The notes beneath the pieces are model-generated. The model had not been told where the DNA came from, made no database searches, and saw only the letters and a list, made by a program, of their open reading frames with translations. From NCBI RefSeq assembly GCF_030812195.1, contig NZ_JAUSSF010000001.1, forward strand, positions 1,364,001 through 1,428,000: a stretch of DNA of 64,000 nt. The letters run 5' to 3'. Shown piece by piece: positions 25,476 through 34,001 of this stretch. Source of the DNA: Chryseobacterium lathyri (GTDB lineage Bacteria > Bacteroidota > Bacteroidia > Flavobacteriales > Weeksellaceae). Every line of letters starts with the position of its first letter. Within the stretch, counting starts at the first letter, position 1. A program made the translations under genes and the position numbers.

Positions 25476-26591
25476 GTCTTGGTTAATATTCACATTCATA
25501 TTCATCCCTGCACTCAGTTTTTCCAGGTCTTCTTTTTTATTGGAAGTACTGAATTCTATTCTTACTGGAATTCTCTGCTGCACTTTGATAAAATTACCTG
25601 TGGAATTGTCTGTAGGAATGCTTGAGTATCTTGAACCTGTTGCCGCTGAAATAGCAGTTACAATCCCTTCAAATTTCTTTCCTCCTAAAGCATCTGCGGT
25701 CATGGTCATCTTCTCCCCGATCCTGATATTTGGCATCTGGCTTTCCAGGAAATTAGCTGTCACCCATTTCTGACCATTCAGAACGATAGTGGCTACCTGC
25801 TGGCCAGGTTGTATCAATTGTCCTTCAGATATTGTTCTGCGACCCATGATTCCATCGTTTGGCGCTGTGATCACTGTATAGGAAAGGTTGATCTTTGCCA
25901 TATCCAGAGCAGACTTGGTTCTTTTAATCTCTGCATCATTAATTCCTAATTTGCTTCTAACTTCAGTTGTTGAAAGATTGGCGGATTGTTTCTGATTCAC
26001 CAATGTCTCATACGCTGCTTTCTGGGCATCATACTCCGTTTTAATTTGGTCGTATTGCTGTCTGGTCACTGCTTCTGCGGCAAGAAGGTTCTTATACCGG
26101 TTTAAATTCTGCTCGGCATTCCATAATCTTGCTTTGGCCCCGGCAATATTGGATTCCATGACACTTACATTGTTAGAAACGGTATTAACAGATGAACTGG
26201 TTGCCGATCTCTGTGCCATCGCATTCTGATACGCAGCTTCCGCCTGACCCAGCTGGGTTAATAATTCATTTTTATCAAGAATAACCAGGGTATCCCCTTT
26301 TTTAACCTTTTGATGCTCTATGAATTTTATGTCTTTAATATAAGCCGAAACCCTTGTATTGATTGGGTTAATGAATTCTTCTACCTGAGCTGCTTCCGTA
26401 TATGTTTTGTCTCCAATGTGGAAATATTCGCGGACCAGCCAGAAAAGTCCGAATCCGATCACCAGAAATACAACCATATTGGAAATGATCGCTCTTATTT
26501 TATTTTTTTTATTCTGTTTCTTTTTAACTGCTGCTCCCGACTGTGCCGGAGCGGCCTGAGTATTTTGAGTGGTTTGTTCCTTGTTTTCCAT
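25473..26591 (-). CDS. HlyD/EmrA family periplasmic adaptor subunit
   Basis: 372-residue membrane-fusion protein linking the MFS pump to TolC. A Lys-rich cytoplasmic tail precedes one membrane anchor at about residues 34-53. The first half of a biotinyl-lipoyl domain (VKKGDTLVILDKNELLTQL), a long alpha-hairpin with SATSSSVNTVSNNV and AEAVTRQQYDQIKTEYD, and the second lipoyl half (ITAPNDGIMGRRTISEGQLIQPG) follow in the EmrA order. The downstream neighbour is the MFS partner, the upstream one TolC, 23 nt away. Confidence 0.94.
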   Translation of the reverse strand: MENKEQTTQNTQAAPAQSGAAVKKKQNKKNKIRAIISNMVVFLVIGFGLFWLVREYFHIGDKTYTEAAQVEEFINPINTRVSAYIKDIKFIEHQKVKKGDTLVILDKNELLTQLGQAEAAYQNAMAQRSATSSSVNTVSNNVSVMESNIAGAKARLWNAEQNLNRYKNLLAAEAVTRQQYDQIKTEYDAQKAAYETLVNQKQSANLSTTEVRSKLGINDAEIKRTKSALDMAKINLSYTVITAPNDGIMGRRTISEGQLIQPGQQVATIVLNGQKWVTANFLESQMPNIRIGEKMTMTADALGGKKFEGIVTAISAATGSRYSSIPTDNSTGNFIKVQQRIPVRIEFSTSNKKEDLEKLSAGMNMNVNINQD

Positions 26592-26614
26592 TATCTTGAT
26601 TTTCAGTTTTAAAA

Positions 26615-27925
26615 TTAAAGCGTTCCTGCGGCTTTCAGCAGGTTATAATATTGATACAGTACATTGATTTCTGCATTGGCGTAATCCAGTTCCGACTGTA
26701 GTTTCTGGTTCTGTGCATCAATCATTTCAGCCTGTACGGCCAATTGGTTTAAATATTTGGCTTCCGTGATCTTGTAGTTTTCTTCAGCCAATCTTTTTGC
26801 GTCATTCAGGATGTCAGCTTGCTGGATGGATTCCTGGTATTTTACGTAAGCCGCATTCACTGCCATATCTACATTCTGCTGAACCAGGGCCACTGCATCT
26901 CCTGCCTGTGTTTTCTGCAGTTCACCAAGTTTTACTCTCTCTTTAGTTTTGTATAAATTATCAATATTGTAGCTCAGAGAAACACCAGCCTGCCATCCTC
27001 CTGAGTACATATCCAAAACAGGATTTCTTGTGGTAATAGGACGTTGTAAAGTATAGCCCCCGAATCCGGAAAGTGTCGGCAGCTGATCTGTTTTAATGAT
27101 CTCAATATTTTTATCGGCTACATCTATATTTTTCTTTGCAGATTTTAGCTGAGGATTACTGTCGTGGGCAAGATCCATATAATAATCCATACCAATCCCA
27201 GATTCCTTATCCGTTAAACTTTCAACGGGAACAATCTCTGTATCGGAAGGAAGTCCTAATGCGATATTTAAATTGTAATTAAGAATCTTTTTATTATTCA
27301 TCAGTGTCAGAATTCCCTGATCCAGATTTTTGATCGCCAGTTCTCCACGAATCACTTCATTTCGGGTTACCATCCCCTGCTGATAGAATTTCTGGATATT
27401 TTTCAAGCGTTCTTGAGCCAGCTTTTTATTATTCTGAAAAACAGTTTCCTGATTCATCATTTTATAGACGTCCAGATAATTGGAGATCACCAGAAATTTT
27501 ACATCAAGCTTATTTTTTTCAAGGTCCAGTTCAGAAAGCTGTTCCCGAAGACCGGCCATTTCAATGGATTTATTCACCAAACCTCCTTTAAAAATCAATT
27601 GGGTAGCTTGTACGGCATATGAGCTTCCGTAGTGAGGCATAGGAATATTAGTTGAATTTGAAAAATCTTTATCGATCGCTACGGCATCACCTAAATAAAA
27701 CTGGCTTGTAGAAGCTGTAATATTAGGGAGCTTTTGTAGTTTGGCAACATTTGTATTTTGTTTTGCAATGTCAATATTCTGCGCAGCCACTTTTAGTTGC
27801 TGATGATTCTTAACAGCCATATCGGCCACCTCACCTGCGGTCATCTGTTTGATCTGTTGAGAAAAAAACAGCGCAGGAAATAAAGCTACCACCAGTGATA
27901 GTACTGTTTTTATATTCTTTGTCAT
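26615..27925 (-). CDS. TolC family outer-membrane efflux protein
   Basis: 436 residues with a signal peptide to about residue 23 (LFFSQ) and two outer-membrane-efflux repeats of long coiled helices, for example AVKNHQQLKVAAQNIDIAKQ and a matching second half around QLKSAKKNIDVADKNIEI. This is the trimeric channel of a tripartite pump and the first gene of the operon tolC-hlyD-MFS. A clear promoter lies 20 nt upstream of its ATG, and an AraC-type regulator is encoded immediately upstream on the same strand. Confidence 0.94.
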   Translation of the reverse strand: MTKNIKTVLSLVVALFPALFFSQQIKQMTAGEVADMAVKNHQQLKVAAQNIDIAKQNTNVAKLQKLPNITASTSQFYLGDAVAIDKDFSNSTNIPMPHYGSSYAVQATQLIFKGGLVNKSIEMAGLREQLSELDLEKNKLDVKFLVISNYLDVYKMMNQETVFQNNKKLAQERLKNIQKFYQQGMVTRNEVIRGELAIKNLDQGILTLMNNKKILNYNLNIALGLPSDTEIVPVESLTDKESGIGMDYYMDLAHDSNPQLKSAKKNIDVADKNIEIIKTDQLPTLSGFGGYTLQRPITTRNPVLDMYSGGWQAGVSLSYNIDNLYKTKERVKLGELQKTQAGDAVALVQQNVDMAVNAAYVKYQESIQQADILNDAKRLAEENYKITEAKYLNQLAVQAEMIDAQNQKLQSELDYANAEINVLYQYYNLLKAAGTL

Positions 27926-27945
27926 TTTACCTTGTTTTACGAAGG

Positions 27946-27975
27946 CAAAGTTACGGCAGCAACAAAGTCAATCAA
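27946..27975 (-). promoter_or_regulatory. Promoter of the efflux operon
   Basis: Minus-strand TTG (27973-27975), 19-nt spacer and TAACTTTG (27946-27953), 20 nt before the tolC start codon. This is a textbook Bacteroidota promoter. Confidence 0.8.
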
Positions 27976-28014
27976 ATGTTTGAATTTTGGAAAAAGATGT
28001 TCAAAAGTAAGATT

Positions 28015-28860
28015 TCAATTTTCAAACTGATGCCTGTACTGTCTTGGACTTACTTCAAGATGTTTTTTGAAAAAGTGAGAAAATGCATATTGGTCACTGA
28101 AACCAAGGATTGATGAAACCTCCGAAACAGGTTTATTGGAAGAGTTCAAAAGCACTTTTGCTTCATTCATCACAATTAAAGCTATAATCTGGCTGGCAGA
28201 TTTTCCGGTAATAGATTTCACTACTGAGGAAAGATGTCTGGTTGTAATCGACTGCCGTTCAGCATAGAACTCAACACTTCTTTCTGTCAGATGATGTTCT
28301 GCAAGGTCCGTCAAAAATACAAAAACGATTTCTTCCTGCCTGGACATCTGATTCATAGAATTATTATCTTCTTTAGAAATAATTCCGGCCATCTGGTAGC
28401 AGAAAACAGAGAAAAGATGTTCCACCATTTCTTTTTTGTAGAGCATATCTGCATCTGAATCCAGAATAAATTTCAGAAAATTGACACTTTTCCAGACCAC
28501 TTCCATTTCGTTTTGAGGAAAAGGCACCCCTTTATTCATCTGTTGACGAAAATAACGATATGTGATCAATCTATTGAATTTCAGTGAAAGGGCAGAAATA
28601 AAATCTCTTTTATAAGAAACCATCCTCGACTGGAAATCGCCACTTACTGAAACCATTTCATAGATCGTCTGCGGATCGGTCACCATAAACATATTGGCAG
28701 AAAGCTCCAGATCACTGAAATGCTGACGGAGCTTTATAGTACCTGATTTAATAAAAATAAAAGCAGGATTTTCCGGACGGAAAGGCTTATCCGCAGAAAT
28801 TCTCTCGAAAATATTGTGCTGGGTAAAAATTTCAACACCAAATTTTTCTAAGGCTGACAT
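28015..28860 (-). CDS. AraC family transcriptional regulator
   Basis: 281 residues: an N-terminal cupin-like sensory domain (FIKSGTIKLRQHFSDLELSA) and a C-terminal double helix-turn-helix with SVEFYAERQSITTRHLSSVV and the second motif VSEVSSILGFSDQYAFSHFFKKH, ending SPRQYRHQFEN. It stands directly upstream of the tripartite efflux operon, which has its own promoter, so it is the likely activator of that pump; the inducing signal is unknown. Confidence 0.9.
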   Translation of the reverse strand: MSALEKFGVEIFTQHNIFERISADKPFRPENPAFIFIKSGTIKLRQHFSDLELSANMFMVTDPQTIYEMVSVSGDFQSRMVSYKRDFISALSLKFNRLITYRYFRQQMNKGVPFPQNEMEVVWKSVNFLKFILDSDADMLYKKEMVEHLFSVFCYQMAGIISKEDNNSMNQMSRQEEIVFVFLTDLAEHHLTERSVEFYAERQSITTRHLSSVVKSITGKSASQIIALIVMNEAKVLLNSSNKPVSEVSSILGFSDQYAFSHFFKKHLEVSPRQYRHQFEN

Positions 28861-28898
28861 AACACAAATGTAACCAATATATTCTGGGTTTACAATAC

Positions 28899-29966
28899 TT
28901 AGTCTTCTAGGGAATACACTGCAAAGCTTGCCAGCCAGTGGTCTCCACCATAATTTCCCTGGAATAATAAAGGAAGTCCGTTCGCTAAAAACACATCCGC
29001 CGTTTTCTTAAAGCCTTTTTTCAATGGATGTCCGTCAGGAAGGGCTTTTGCTATTCCTTTCATACACCAGGCTTTGGAAAAAGAAAGGCCAACAAGATGC
29101 ACGGTCTGATAATCGCTCAGGTCACTTACGACCGGGATTTTTTCAATATTCTCTAAGCTCCTTTTTTCGTAAAAATTATTCAGCCACAGGACAAATTCTT
29201 TCTGAGGCAGTACCCTCCTCATCAGATCTGCAATTTCGAGACTTGGCGAAAAGAAATCTGATCCGTCAGGCTCCAGATAGGCAGGTGTTTTCTGATCTTT
29301 AGCGTAAAAATATTTCGCTTTTTCTTTTAGCTGATTTTCAAATTCCTGATCCTTGTTTGCTTTAGCCCAATCGATTGCGAAAGCCAGACCAAAAGCTGTA
29401 TTCGGGTGAACTCCTGTTCTGTTCGGATAGGTTTGTTTGGGAAGATAAGCCTTCCATGATTTTAGAATCTGACCGGTAAGAGGTTTCAGATTTTCATGCC
29501 ATATTTTAGCTTTTGGATGATTCCAGGTGGTCAGCTCTTCATCAAGCTTCAGCAGCCACGCCCAGCCATAGGTCCTTTCAAACGTGGTGGTCAGTTGATA
29601 TTTTGTGAAATAATCGGCTTCAGCCTGCAGGTTTTCTTTACCTAATGAATTGTCAAGGATTTTTTCAATATCTTTTGCATTGGCCAGATTGGGTTTTGTC
29701 TTCAGCAATCTCACAAGCATCCAGTGTCCGTGAACAGAACTGTGCCAGTCGAAGCAGCCATAAAAACTTGGGTGGAGATCTTTAGGTGTTAAAGCAACCT
29801 CGCCGGCATTATTGATGATATGTGCCGTTTTATTTGGATATTCCTGACTGATGCAGTGAAGTGGTTTTTCCAATAATTTAGCTGCCACTTCATCGGTAAG
29901 TTTCGGAATTTCCTGGGCATAGATTAAAAAAGGAAAAAACGCGAATGCTAAAAGACTTTTTTTCAT
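28899..29966 (-). CDS. DUF2891 family secreted protein
   Basis: 355 residues with a signal peptide to about residue 17 (LIYAQ). The mature chain begins EIPKLTDEVAAKLLEKPLHC and has the DUF2891 hallmark DLHPSFYGCFDWHSSVHGHW, with repeated aromatic and His residues that look like an alpha/alpha-barrel enzyme. Later segments such as TGVHPNTAFGLAFAIDWA and DFFSPSLEIADLMRRVLP fit. Biochemical function is unknown. It is a monocistronic-looking gene ending 38 nt upstream of the AraC regulator. Confidence 0.85.
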   Translation of the reverse strand: MKKSLLAFAFFPFLIYAQEIPKLTDEVAAKLLEKPLHCISQEYPNKTAHIINNAGEVALTPKDLHPSFYGCFDWHSSVHGHWMLVRLLKTKPNLANAKDIEKILDNSLGKENLQAEADYFTKYQLTTTFERTYGWAWLLKLDEELTTWNHPKAKIWHENLKPLTGQILKSWKAYLPKQTYPNRTGVHPNTAFGLAFAIDWAKANKDQEFENQLKEKAKYFYAKDQKTPAYLEPDGSDFFSPSLEIADLMRRVLPQKEFVLWLNNFYEKRSLENIEKIPVVSDLSDYQTVHLVGLSFSKAWCMKGIAKALPDGHPLKKGFKKTADVFLANGLPLLFQGNYGGDHWLASFAVYSLED

Positions 29967-30116
29967 TCAATAAAAATAGAAAAATAATTTAGACTCCAAC
30001 TCATTTTAAACTTCAGTAAAATAAATAAGTCCTACCTATTTTCAAAAAACAATATGAATTTTAAATAAAATAAAGACTTAAGCATACTTTTTGATAAAGT
30101 TCAGTAAAAAATACCC

Positions 30117-31004
30117 ATGATAAAATTATTTTTACCTTTATGTATACTCTTCCTGATGAGCGGTTGTAAAAAATCCGAACTGGAAGCTGTCAATTCCTCC
30201 CCCACTGTATCTGCTGATAAAGCAGTTGAAGTTGCTGCATATGAGGTGGGAGCTCCCACACCACCAAAAGAAATTTCCCAAAAATTGCTTCCGGATGTTA
30301 ATCAATCTGCTCAGCCTCCCATAACTCCTAAAAAGATCGACACCATTGCTAAAAAGATCATTAAAAACGGCAATATGAAAATCCAGGTGGGAGATATTAA
30401 AAAAGCACAGAATCAGGTGGGAGATATTTTAAAGAAAAATAATGCCTACATCCAAACTGAACAGTTCCAAAATACCGATATAGACGACAATCTGGATCTT
30501 GTCATCCGCGTACCGCATAAAAATTTCGACGCACTGGTGAATTCCTTTTCTGACGGTGTGGGTTCTGTTTTGTCCAAAAATATTTCATCTGATGATGTTA
30601 CTGAGGAATACACTGATGTTTCCATCAAATTAGCCAATAAAAAGATCTATCTCGAGAAATACCGTGATATGCTCAGAAGTGCTTCTACAACGAAAGATAT
30701 GATCGAAATTCAGGAAACCATCCGGGAGCTTGAAGATGAAATTGATGTTGCCGAAGGCAGACTCCGGTTTATTGATGACCGGGTGAATTACAGCACACTC
30801 AACCTGAGTTTATATAAAGAAAAAGTGAGAAGCTCTGCAACGTCAAAGATTGGTTTTGGAAGCCGTTTTGCAGATTCTGTCACTGAAGGATGGAACAGCT
30901 TTATGAGTTTTCTTTTGGGAATCATTTCTTTATGGCCATTTCTCCTTCTTATCCCAATTATAATCTTTTTATGGAGAAAATGGAAATCAGGAAGAGCAAA
31001 ATAA
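30117..31004 (+). CDS. DUF4349 domain lipoprotein
   Basis: 295-residue lipoprotein (lipobox LMSGC, Cys17) with a Pro/Ala-rich spacer to about residue 75, then the DUF4349 region: KIIKNGNMKIQVGDI, NAYIQTEQFQNTDI and RVPHKNFDALVNSF, followed by a coiled-coil stretch (DMIEIQETIRELEDEIDVAEGR). One C-terminal transmembrane segment (about 265-287) ends in a basic tail. Similar proteins are seen as predicted sensor or envelope proteins; function unknown. A strong terminator follows. Confidence 0.85.
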   Translation: MIKLFLPLCILFLMSGCKKSELEAVNSSPTVSADKAVEVAAYEVGAPTPPKEISQKLLPDVNQSAQPPITPKKIDTIAKKIIKNGNMKIQVGDIKKAQNQVGDILKKNNAYIQTEQFQNTDIDDNLDLVIRVPHKNFDALVNSFSDGVGSVLSKNISSDDVTEEYTDVSIKLANKKIYLEKYRDMLRSASTTKDMIEIQETIRELEDEIDVAEGRLRFIDDRVNYSTLNLSLYKEKVRSSATSKIGFGSRFADSVTEGWNSFMSFLLGIISLWPFLLLIPIIIFLWRKWKSGRAK

Positions 31005-31030
31005 CAGAACAACGTTTTTTATATACTAAA

Positions 31031-31064
31031 AAATCCGGATATCATTGCTGACATCCGGATTTAC
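31031..31064. terminator. Bidirectional terminator between convergent genes
   Basis: AAATCCGGAT (31031-31040) and ATCCGGATTT (31053-31062) form a 10-bp stem with A-rich and T-rich flanks, between the DUF4349 gene (+) and the next gene (-). Confidence 0.75.
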
Positions 31065-31077
31065 TGTATTTCAATGA

Positions 31078-31455
31078 TTAAACATTGTAAAAATCTTTAA
31101 CCGTTTCCAGCACCTGTTCGTCCGACATTTTTTGGGCTGTATCTAATGTTATCTTAAGGTTCTTAAATTGGGCTGTATCATGGAGATATTTTTTAAGCTC
31201 TTCCTGAATGTTTCCCGGACCCGTAATATAAACTTCCTGGGAATTCGTGAGAAGATGTTCTATTTCTTTAAAGAATTTTACCCTATTTGTACGTTCTGCA
31301 TTATTTCCTGCGTTTTCACTGGAGTTACCATGCTGTATTTCTGCTTTTACAGGACTGCAAAGGAAAAATTTGAATGCATTCTGGGCATCATGATTCTTTA
31401 CAACAATTGCTTTTTCCGTATCCATCCAAAGCCCTGCTAATTTCTTGTCTGACAT
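31078..31455 (-). CDS. Hypothetical protein with eRF1/Pelota-like features
   Basis: 125-residue cytoplasmic protein. The N-terminus KLAGLWMDTEKAIVV and the middle ITGPGNIQEELKKYL resemble the fold pattern of bacterial proteins distantly related to the eRF1/host-attachment superfamily, but this is a weak impression rather than a firm assignment. A polar Asn/Glu-rich insert (HGNSSENAGNNAERTN) separates the halves. It stands alone, convergent with DUF4349. Confidence 0.6.
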   Translation of the reverse strand: MSDKKLAGLWMDTEKAIVVKNHDAQNAFKFFLCSPVKAEIQHGNSSENAGNNAERTNRVKFFKEIEHLLTNSQEVYITGPGNIQEELKKYLHDTAQFKNLKITLDTAQKMSDEQVLETVKDFYNV

Positions 31456-31572
31456 AATTTATTTTTTTGGTGTTATAAGCTGTACAGATCAAGAATGGTG
31501 CAAAGGAGATGTTAAGGGCTGTTAAATGTTTTTATTGTAGAATGGTAAATTGAAAATACTTACTGTTTTACA

Positions 31573-31602
31573 TCTCTCGCAGATGTAGCGGATTGAGCAG
31601 AT
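31573..31602 (+). repeat. Direct repeat left of the GxxExxY gene
   Basis: A 30-bp word beginning TCTCTCGCAGATG matches the repeat at 32066-32095 at 29 of 30 positions in the same orientation. The two copies bracket the GxxExxY gene. Confidence 0.85.
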
Positions 31603-31687
31603 TTTTTAATATCTAAAAATAATAAAATAAACTTTTAAATTGGATTATTTAAAGTATTAGATTTATCGGAAGATAAAAACACAAACA

Positions 31688-32065
31688 ATGAATGAAAACG
31701 AAATTTCTTATATCGTAAGAAAATGCATATTTAATGTATACAACAAGTTGGGACCAGGTCTTCTGGAAATTGTTTACCAAAAAATTCTTATTTATGAACT
31801 ACTAGAGAATGGACTTGATGTAAAGTCTGAAGTAGCAATCCCGATCATATATGACGGTAAAGAATTTGATTTCAGCTTTAGAATTGATATTCTGGTCGAG
31901 GATAAAGTAATTCTGGAACTTAAATCTGTTAAAAACCTAGATGATATTCATTTTAAGCAACTCACTACTTATCTGAAGCTTTCAAATAAGAGGTTGGGAT
32001 TACTGATTAATTTTAATACAACGAATATATTGGATGGAATAAAAAGAGTGGTTAATAATCTTTAA
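31688..32065 (+). CDS. GxxExxY family protein (predicted PD-(D/E)XK nuclease fold)
   Basis: 125-residue protein with the diagnostic G24-L-L-E27-I-V-Y30 motif. Downstream residues match a PD-(D/E)XK nuclease core: Asp67 in FRIDILVED, Glu77-x-Lys79 in VILELKS, and Gln91 in KQLTTYL. The biological role is not established. The gene is bracketed by near-identical 30-bp direct repeats, and its stop codon directly abuts the right repeat, which continues into a long hairpin. That arrangement suggests a small mobile or nuclease-associated repeat unit, though no transposase is present. Confidence 0.9.
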   Translation: MNENEISYIVRKCIFNVYNKLGPGLLEIVYQKILIYELLENGLDVKSEVAIPIIYDGKEFDFSFRIDILVEDKVILELKSVKNLDDIHFKQLTTYLKLSNKRLGLLINFNTTNILDGIKRVVNNL

Positions 32066-32142
32066 TCTCTCGCAGATTTAGCGGATTGAGCAGATTTATA
32101 ATATTCATAAAGATCTGCTCAATCCGCTAAATCTGCGAGAGA
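32066..32142. repeat. Long perfect hairpin after the GxxExxY gene
   Basis: 30-bp arms at 32066-32095 and 32113-32142 are exact reverse complements with a 17-nt loop. The left arm is the second copy of the direct repeat upstream of the gene. It can also work as a terminator, but the extreme length and the matching upstream copy point to a repeat element. Confidence 0.85.
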
Positions 32143-32205
32143 AAATAATAGACAAACTAACTGTAAAGATTGCTTCACCTTCGGTTCACAATGACGATAT
32201 GAGAA

Positions 32206-32904
32206 CTATTTTCCCAGAACAAAAACAGCAGGAATTTTGTGGAGCTCCGGCTTTATTTTTTTCCAGTCGCTGATCGTTTTTGTCTGGATGAATTCATGCT
32301 CGGGATCGTTGATATTCGCCGCAATACAGAGTTTTGTGTTCGGCGATAAGAACTTGGTAAGATCTTCAAAGAGCGGATTATTTCTGTAGGGAGTTTCCAT
32401 AAAAATCTGGGAATATCCGGTCTGCTGCACCAAACTTTCCAGACGCTGAATCTGCTTTTTCTTTTCTCCTTTATCTATCGGAAGGTAACCGTGAAATGTA
32501 AATTCCTGGCCATTAAATCCACTGGAAATTAACGCTAAAATGATAGATGAAGGTCCTGAAACAGGAATTACCCTGATGTTTTTTTCGTGACACCATTTCA
32601 CAATCAGGTTTCCCGGATCTGCAATACATGGAAGCCCCGCTTCGGAAAGCAGTCCGAAATCCTGCCCCTGCAGCATCAGGTTCTGGGCTTCTTTGATATC
32701 AGCATTTTCCGTGTATTTGTCAAGCAGAAACAGCTTCAAATCAGACTGCTTCTTTTCGGGAGCAAAAAATTTAATAACCTTTCTGGCTGTTTTTTCATTT
32801 TCAACAAAAAAATAGTCCGTCTGCATAATATAATCTTTCAGAACGGGTGAAAAATGAGTGATAGAAGTATTTTCTGATAAATAAGCTGGGAGTAAAAAAA
32901 GCAT
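32206..32904 (-). CDS. SAM-dependent methyltransferase, tetrapyrrole methylase family (RsmI-like)
   Basis: 232 residues of the RsmI/tetrapyrrole methylase fold. Visible motifs are DFGLLSEAGLPCIADPGNLIV and VIPVSGPSSIILALISSG, the latter typical of the RsmI branch, which 2'-O-methylates C1402 of 16S rRNA. It lacks the N-terminal GTLYVVATPIGN motif of classical RsmI and begins MLFLLPAYLSE, so it is a divergent paralogue common in Bacteroidota whose target is uncertain. It is the last gene of a minus-strand run with an NTF2-like protein and a phosphatase. Confidence 0.83.
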   Translation of the reverse strand: MLFLLPAYLSENTSITHFSPVLKDYIMQTDYFFVENEKTARKVIKFFAPEKKQSDLKLFLLDKYTENADIKEAQNLMLQGQDFGLLSEAGLPCIADPGNLIVKWCHEKNIRVIPVSGPSSIILALISSGFNGQEFTFHGYLPIDKGEKKKQIQRLESLVQQTGYSQIFMETPYRNNPLFEDLTKFLSPNTKLCIAANINDPEHEFIQTKTISDWKKIKPELHKIPAVFVLGK

Positions 32905-32905
32905 T

Positions 32906-33409
32906 TTATTGTTTTTTAGTTCTTTCTTTTAGTGAAGGCTGAGGGAAATATTCTGTAAGATCCATAGAAAAGGTAACTGAAGTAATTTTCCATTTTCCGT
33001 GGATCTTCATCAGGGTCCAGATTTCTTTACCCCAATTTTCCATTTTCCCATCATACCAGAAACTGTAGTCAAAATTGGCAGAGGCTACAGCTCCGTCTTC
33101 TATGATTTTGATATTGTCGAATTTTTCCTCAGATTTATCATCTTTGAATCCTCTGATAAAGGCTTTATAATCATCCGTAAAATAGTATTCTGCTTTCGGA
33201 TTTTTCTCCAGGCGTTTGGCCTGGGTTCTGTCCTTATAAATTCCGGTCCAAAGTACAGGATCCTGAAATAAAGATGCAAACTTGGCTTCATCCCTGGTTT
33301 TGATACACTGCATAAATTCGTCCATTAATTTCCGGATTTCAGTTTCATCCTGGGTTTGGGCAAAAGAAAAATTAAAGCTTAAGAGAAATGCGAGAATCAA
33401 TGTTTTCAT
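32906..33409 (-). CDS. Secreted NTF2-like (nuclear transport factor 2 fold) protein
   Basis: 167 residues with signal peptide MKTLILAFLLSFNFSFAQ, then TEIRKLMDEFMQCIKTRDEAKF and an alternating beta half ending HGKWKITSVTFSMDLTEYF. The start at ATG 33407-33409 comes one nucleotide after the stop of the phosphatase gene; a longer frame starting upstream would overlap that gene by 65 nt and lacks a signal peptide at its N-terminus. It resembles the NTF2-like gene of the sus operon only in fold. Function unknown. Confidence 0.8.
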   Translation of the reverse strand: MKTLILAFLLSFNFSFAQTQDETEIRKLMDEFMQCIKTRDEAKFASLFQDPVLWTGIYKDRTQAKRLEKNPKAEYYFTDDYKAFIRGFKDDKSEEKFDNIKIIEDGAVASANFDYSFWYDGKMENWGKEIWTLMKIHGKWKITSVTFSMDLTEYFPQPSLKERTKKQ

Positions 33410-33410
33410 A

Positions 33411-33860
33411 TTACGATAGAATTTGGTTTTTAATAGCGTCACAGCCTTTGTCCAGCAATTGGAAAACATCTTCAAAATCCTTCATATCTCCCCAGTATGG
33501 ATCTGGAACCTCAGCATTTTTATGATCTCCCAATGCAGACATAAACAGGGATATTTTCTGGCGCTGTTCTTCATTCTGTGCTTTTGAGATCACATCTTCG
33601 TATACATCAATATCCATACAGTAGATCTTGTCAAAAGTTTCAAAATCAGTCTTAGTCATAGGCCTGGACCTTTGTTGTGAAATATCAATATTATGGTTTG
33701 CAGCTGTTTTCACCGCTCTTTTATCCGGAGTTTCTCCTTCGTGCAGAGAGATTGTTCCGGCTGAATCTACAAAAAAGCTTCCCGGGACCTTTGTCTTCAT
33801 AATACCTTCTGCTAAAGGACTTCTGCAGATATTCCCGAGGCAGACCATCAATATTTTCAT
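33411..33860 (-). CDS. Low-molecular-weight protein tyrosine phosphatase
   Basis: 149-residue phosphatase with the signature loop C7-L-G-N-I-C12-R13-S14 at the N-terminus and the general acid Asp120 in VPDPYWG. The length and both motifs are canonical, so catalytic activity on phosphotyrosine or related substrates is expected. It heads a three-gene minus-strand run with the NTF2-like and methylase genes and lies 140 nt downstream of dnaA. Confidence 0.93.
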   Translation of the reverse strand: MKILMVCLGNICRSPLAEGIMKTKVPGSFFVDSAGTISLHEGETPDKRAVKTAANHNIDISQQRSRPMTKTDFETFDKIYCMDIDVYEDVISKAQNEEQRQKISLFMSALGDHKNAEVPDPYWGDMKDFEDVFQLLDKGCDAIKNQILS

Positions 33861-34001
33861 ATCATTTTATTAATTGAAAGATTAAATGATTTATACATAA
33901 GACAATTGAGAACGTAAAAACATAACTTCCCGCAGCAAAACTAAATAAAAAATGAAGAATAAAACTATTCTCCATTTCAATTTATTCAGATTAAATTATT
34001 T

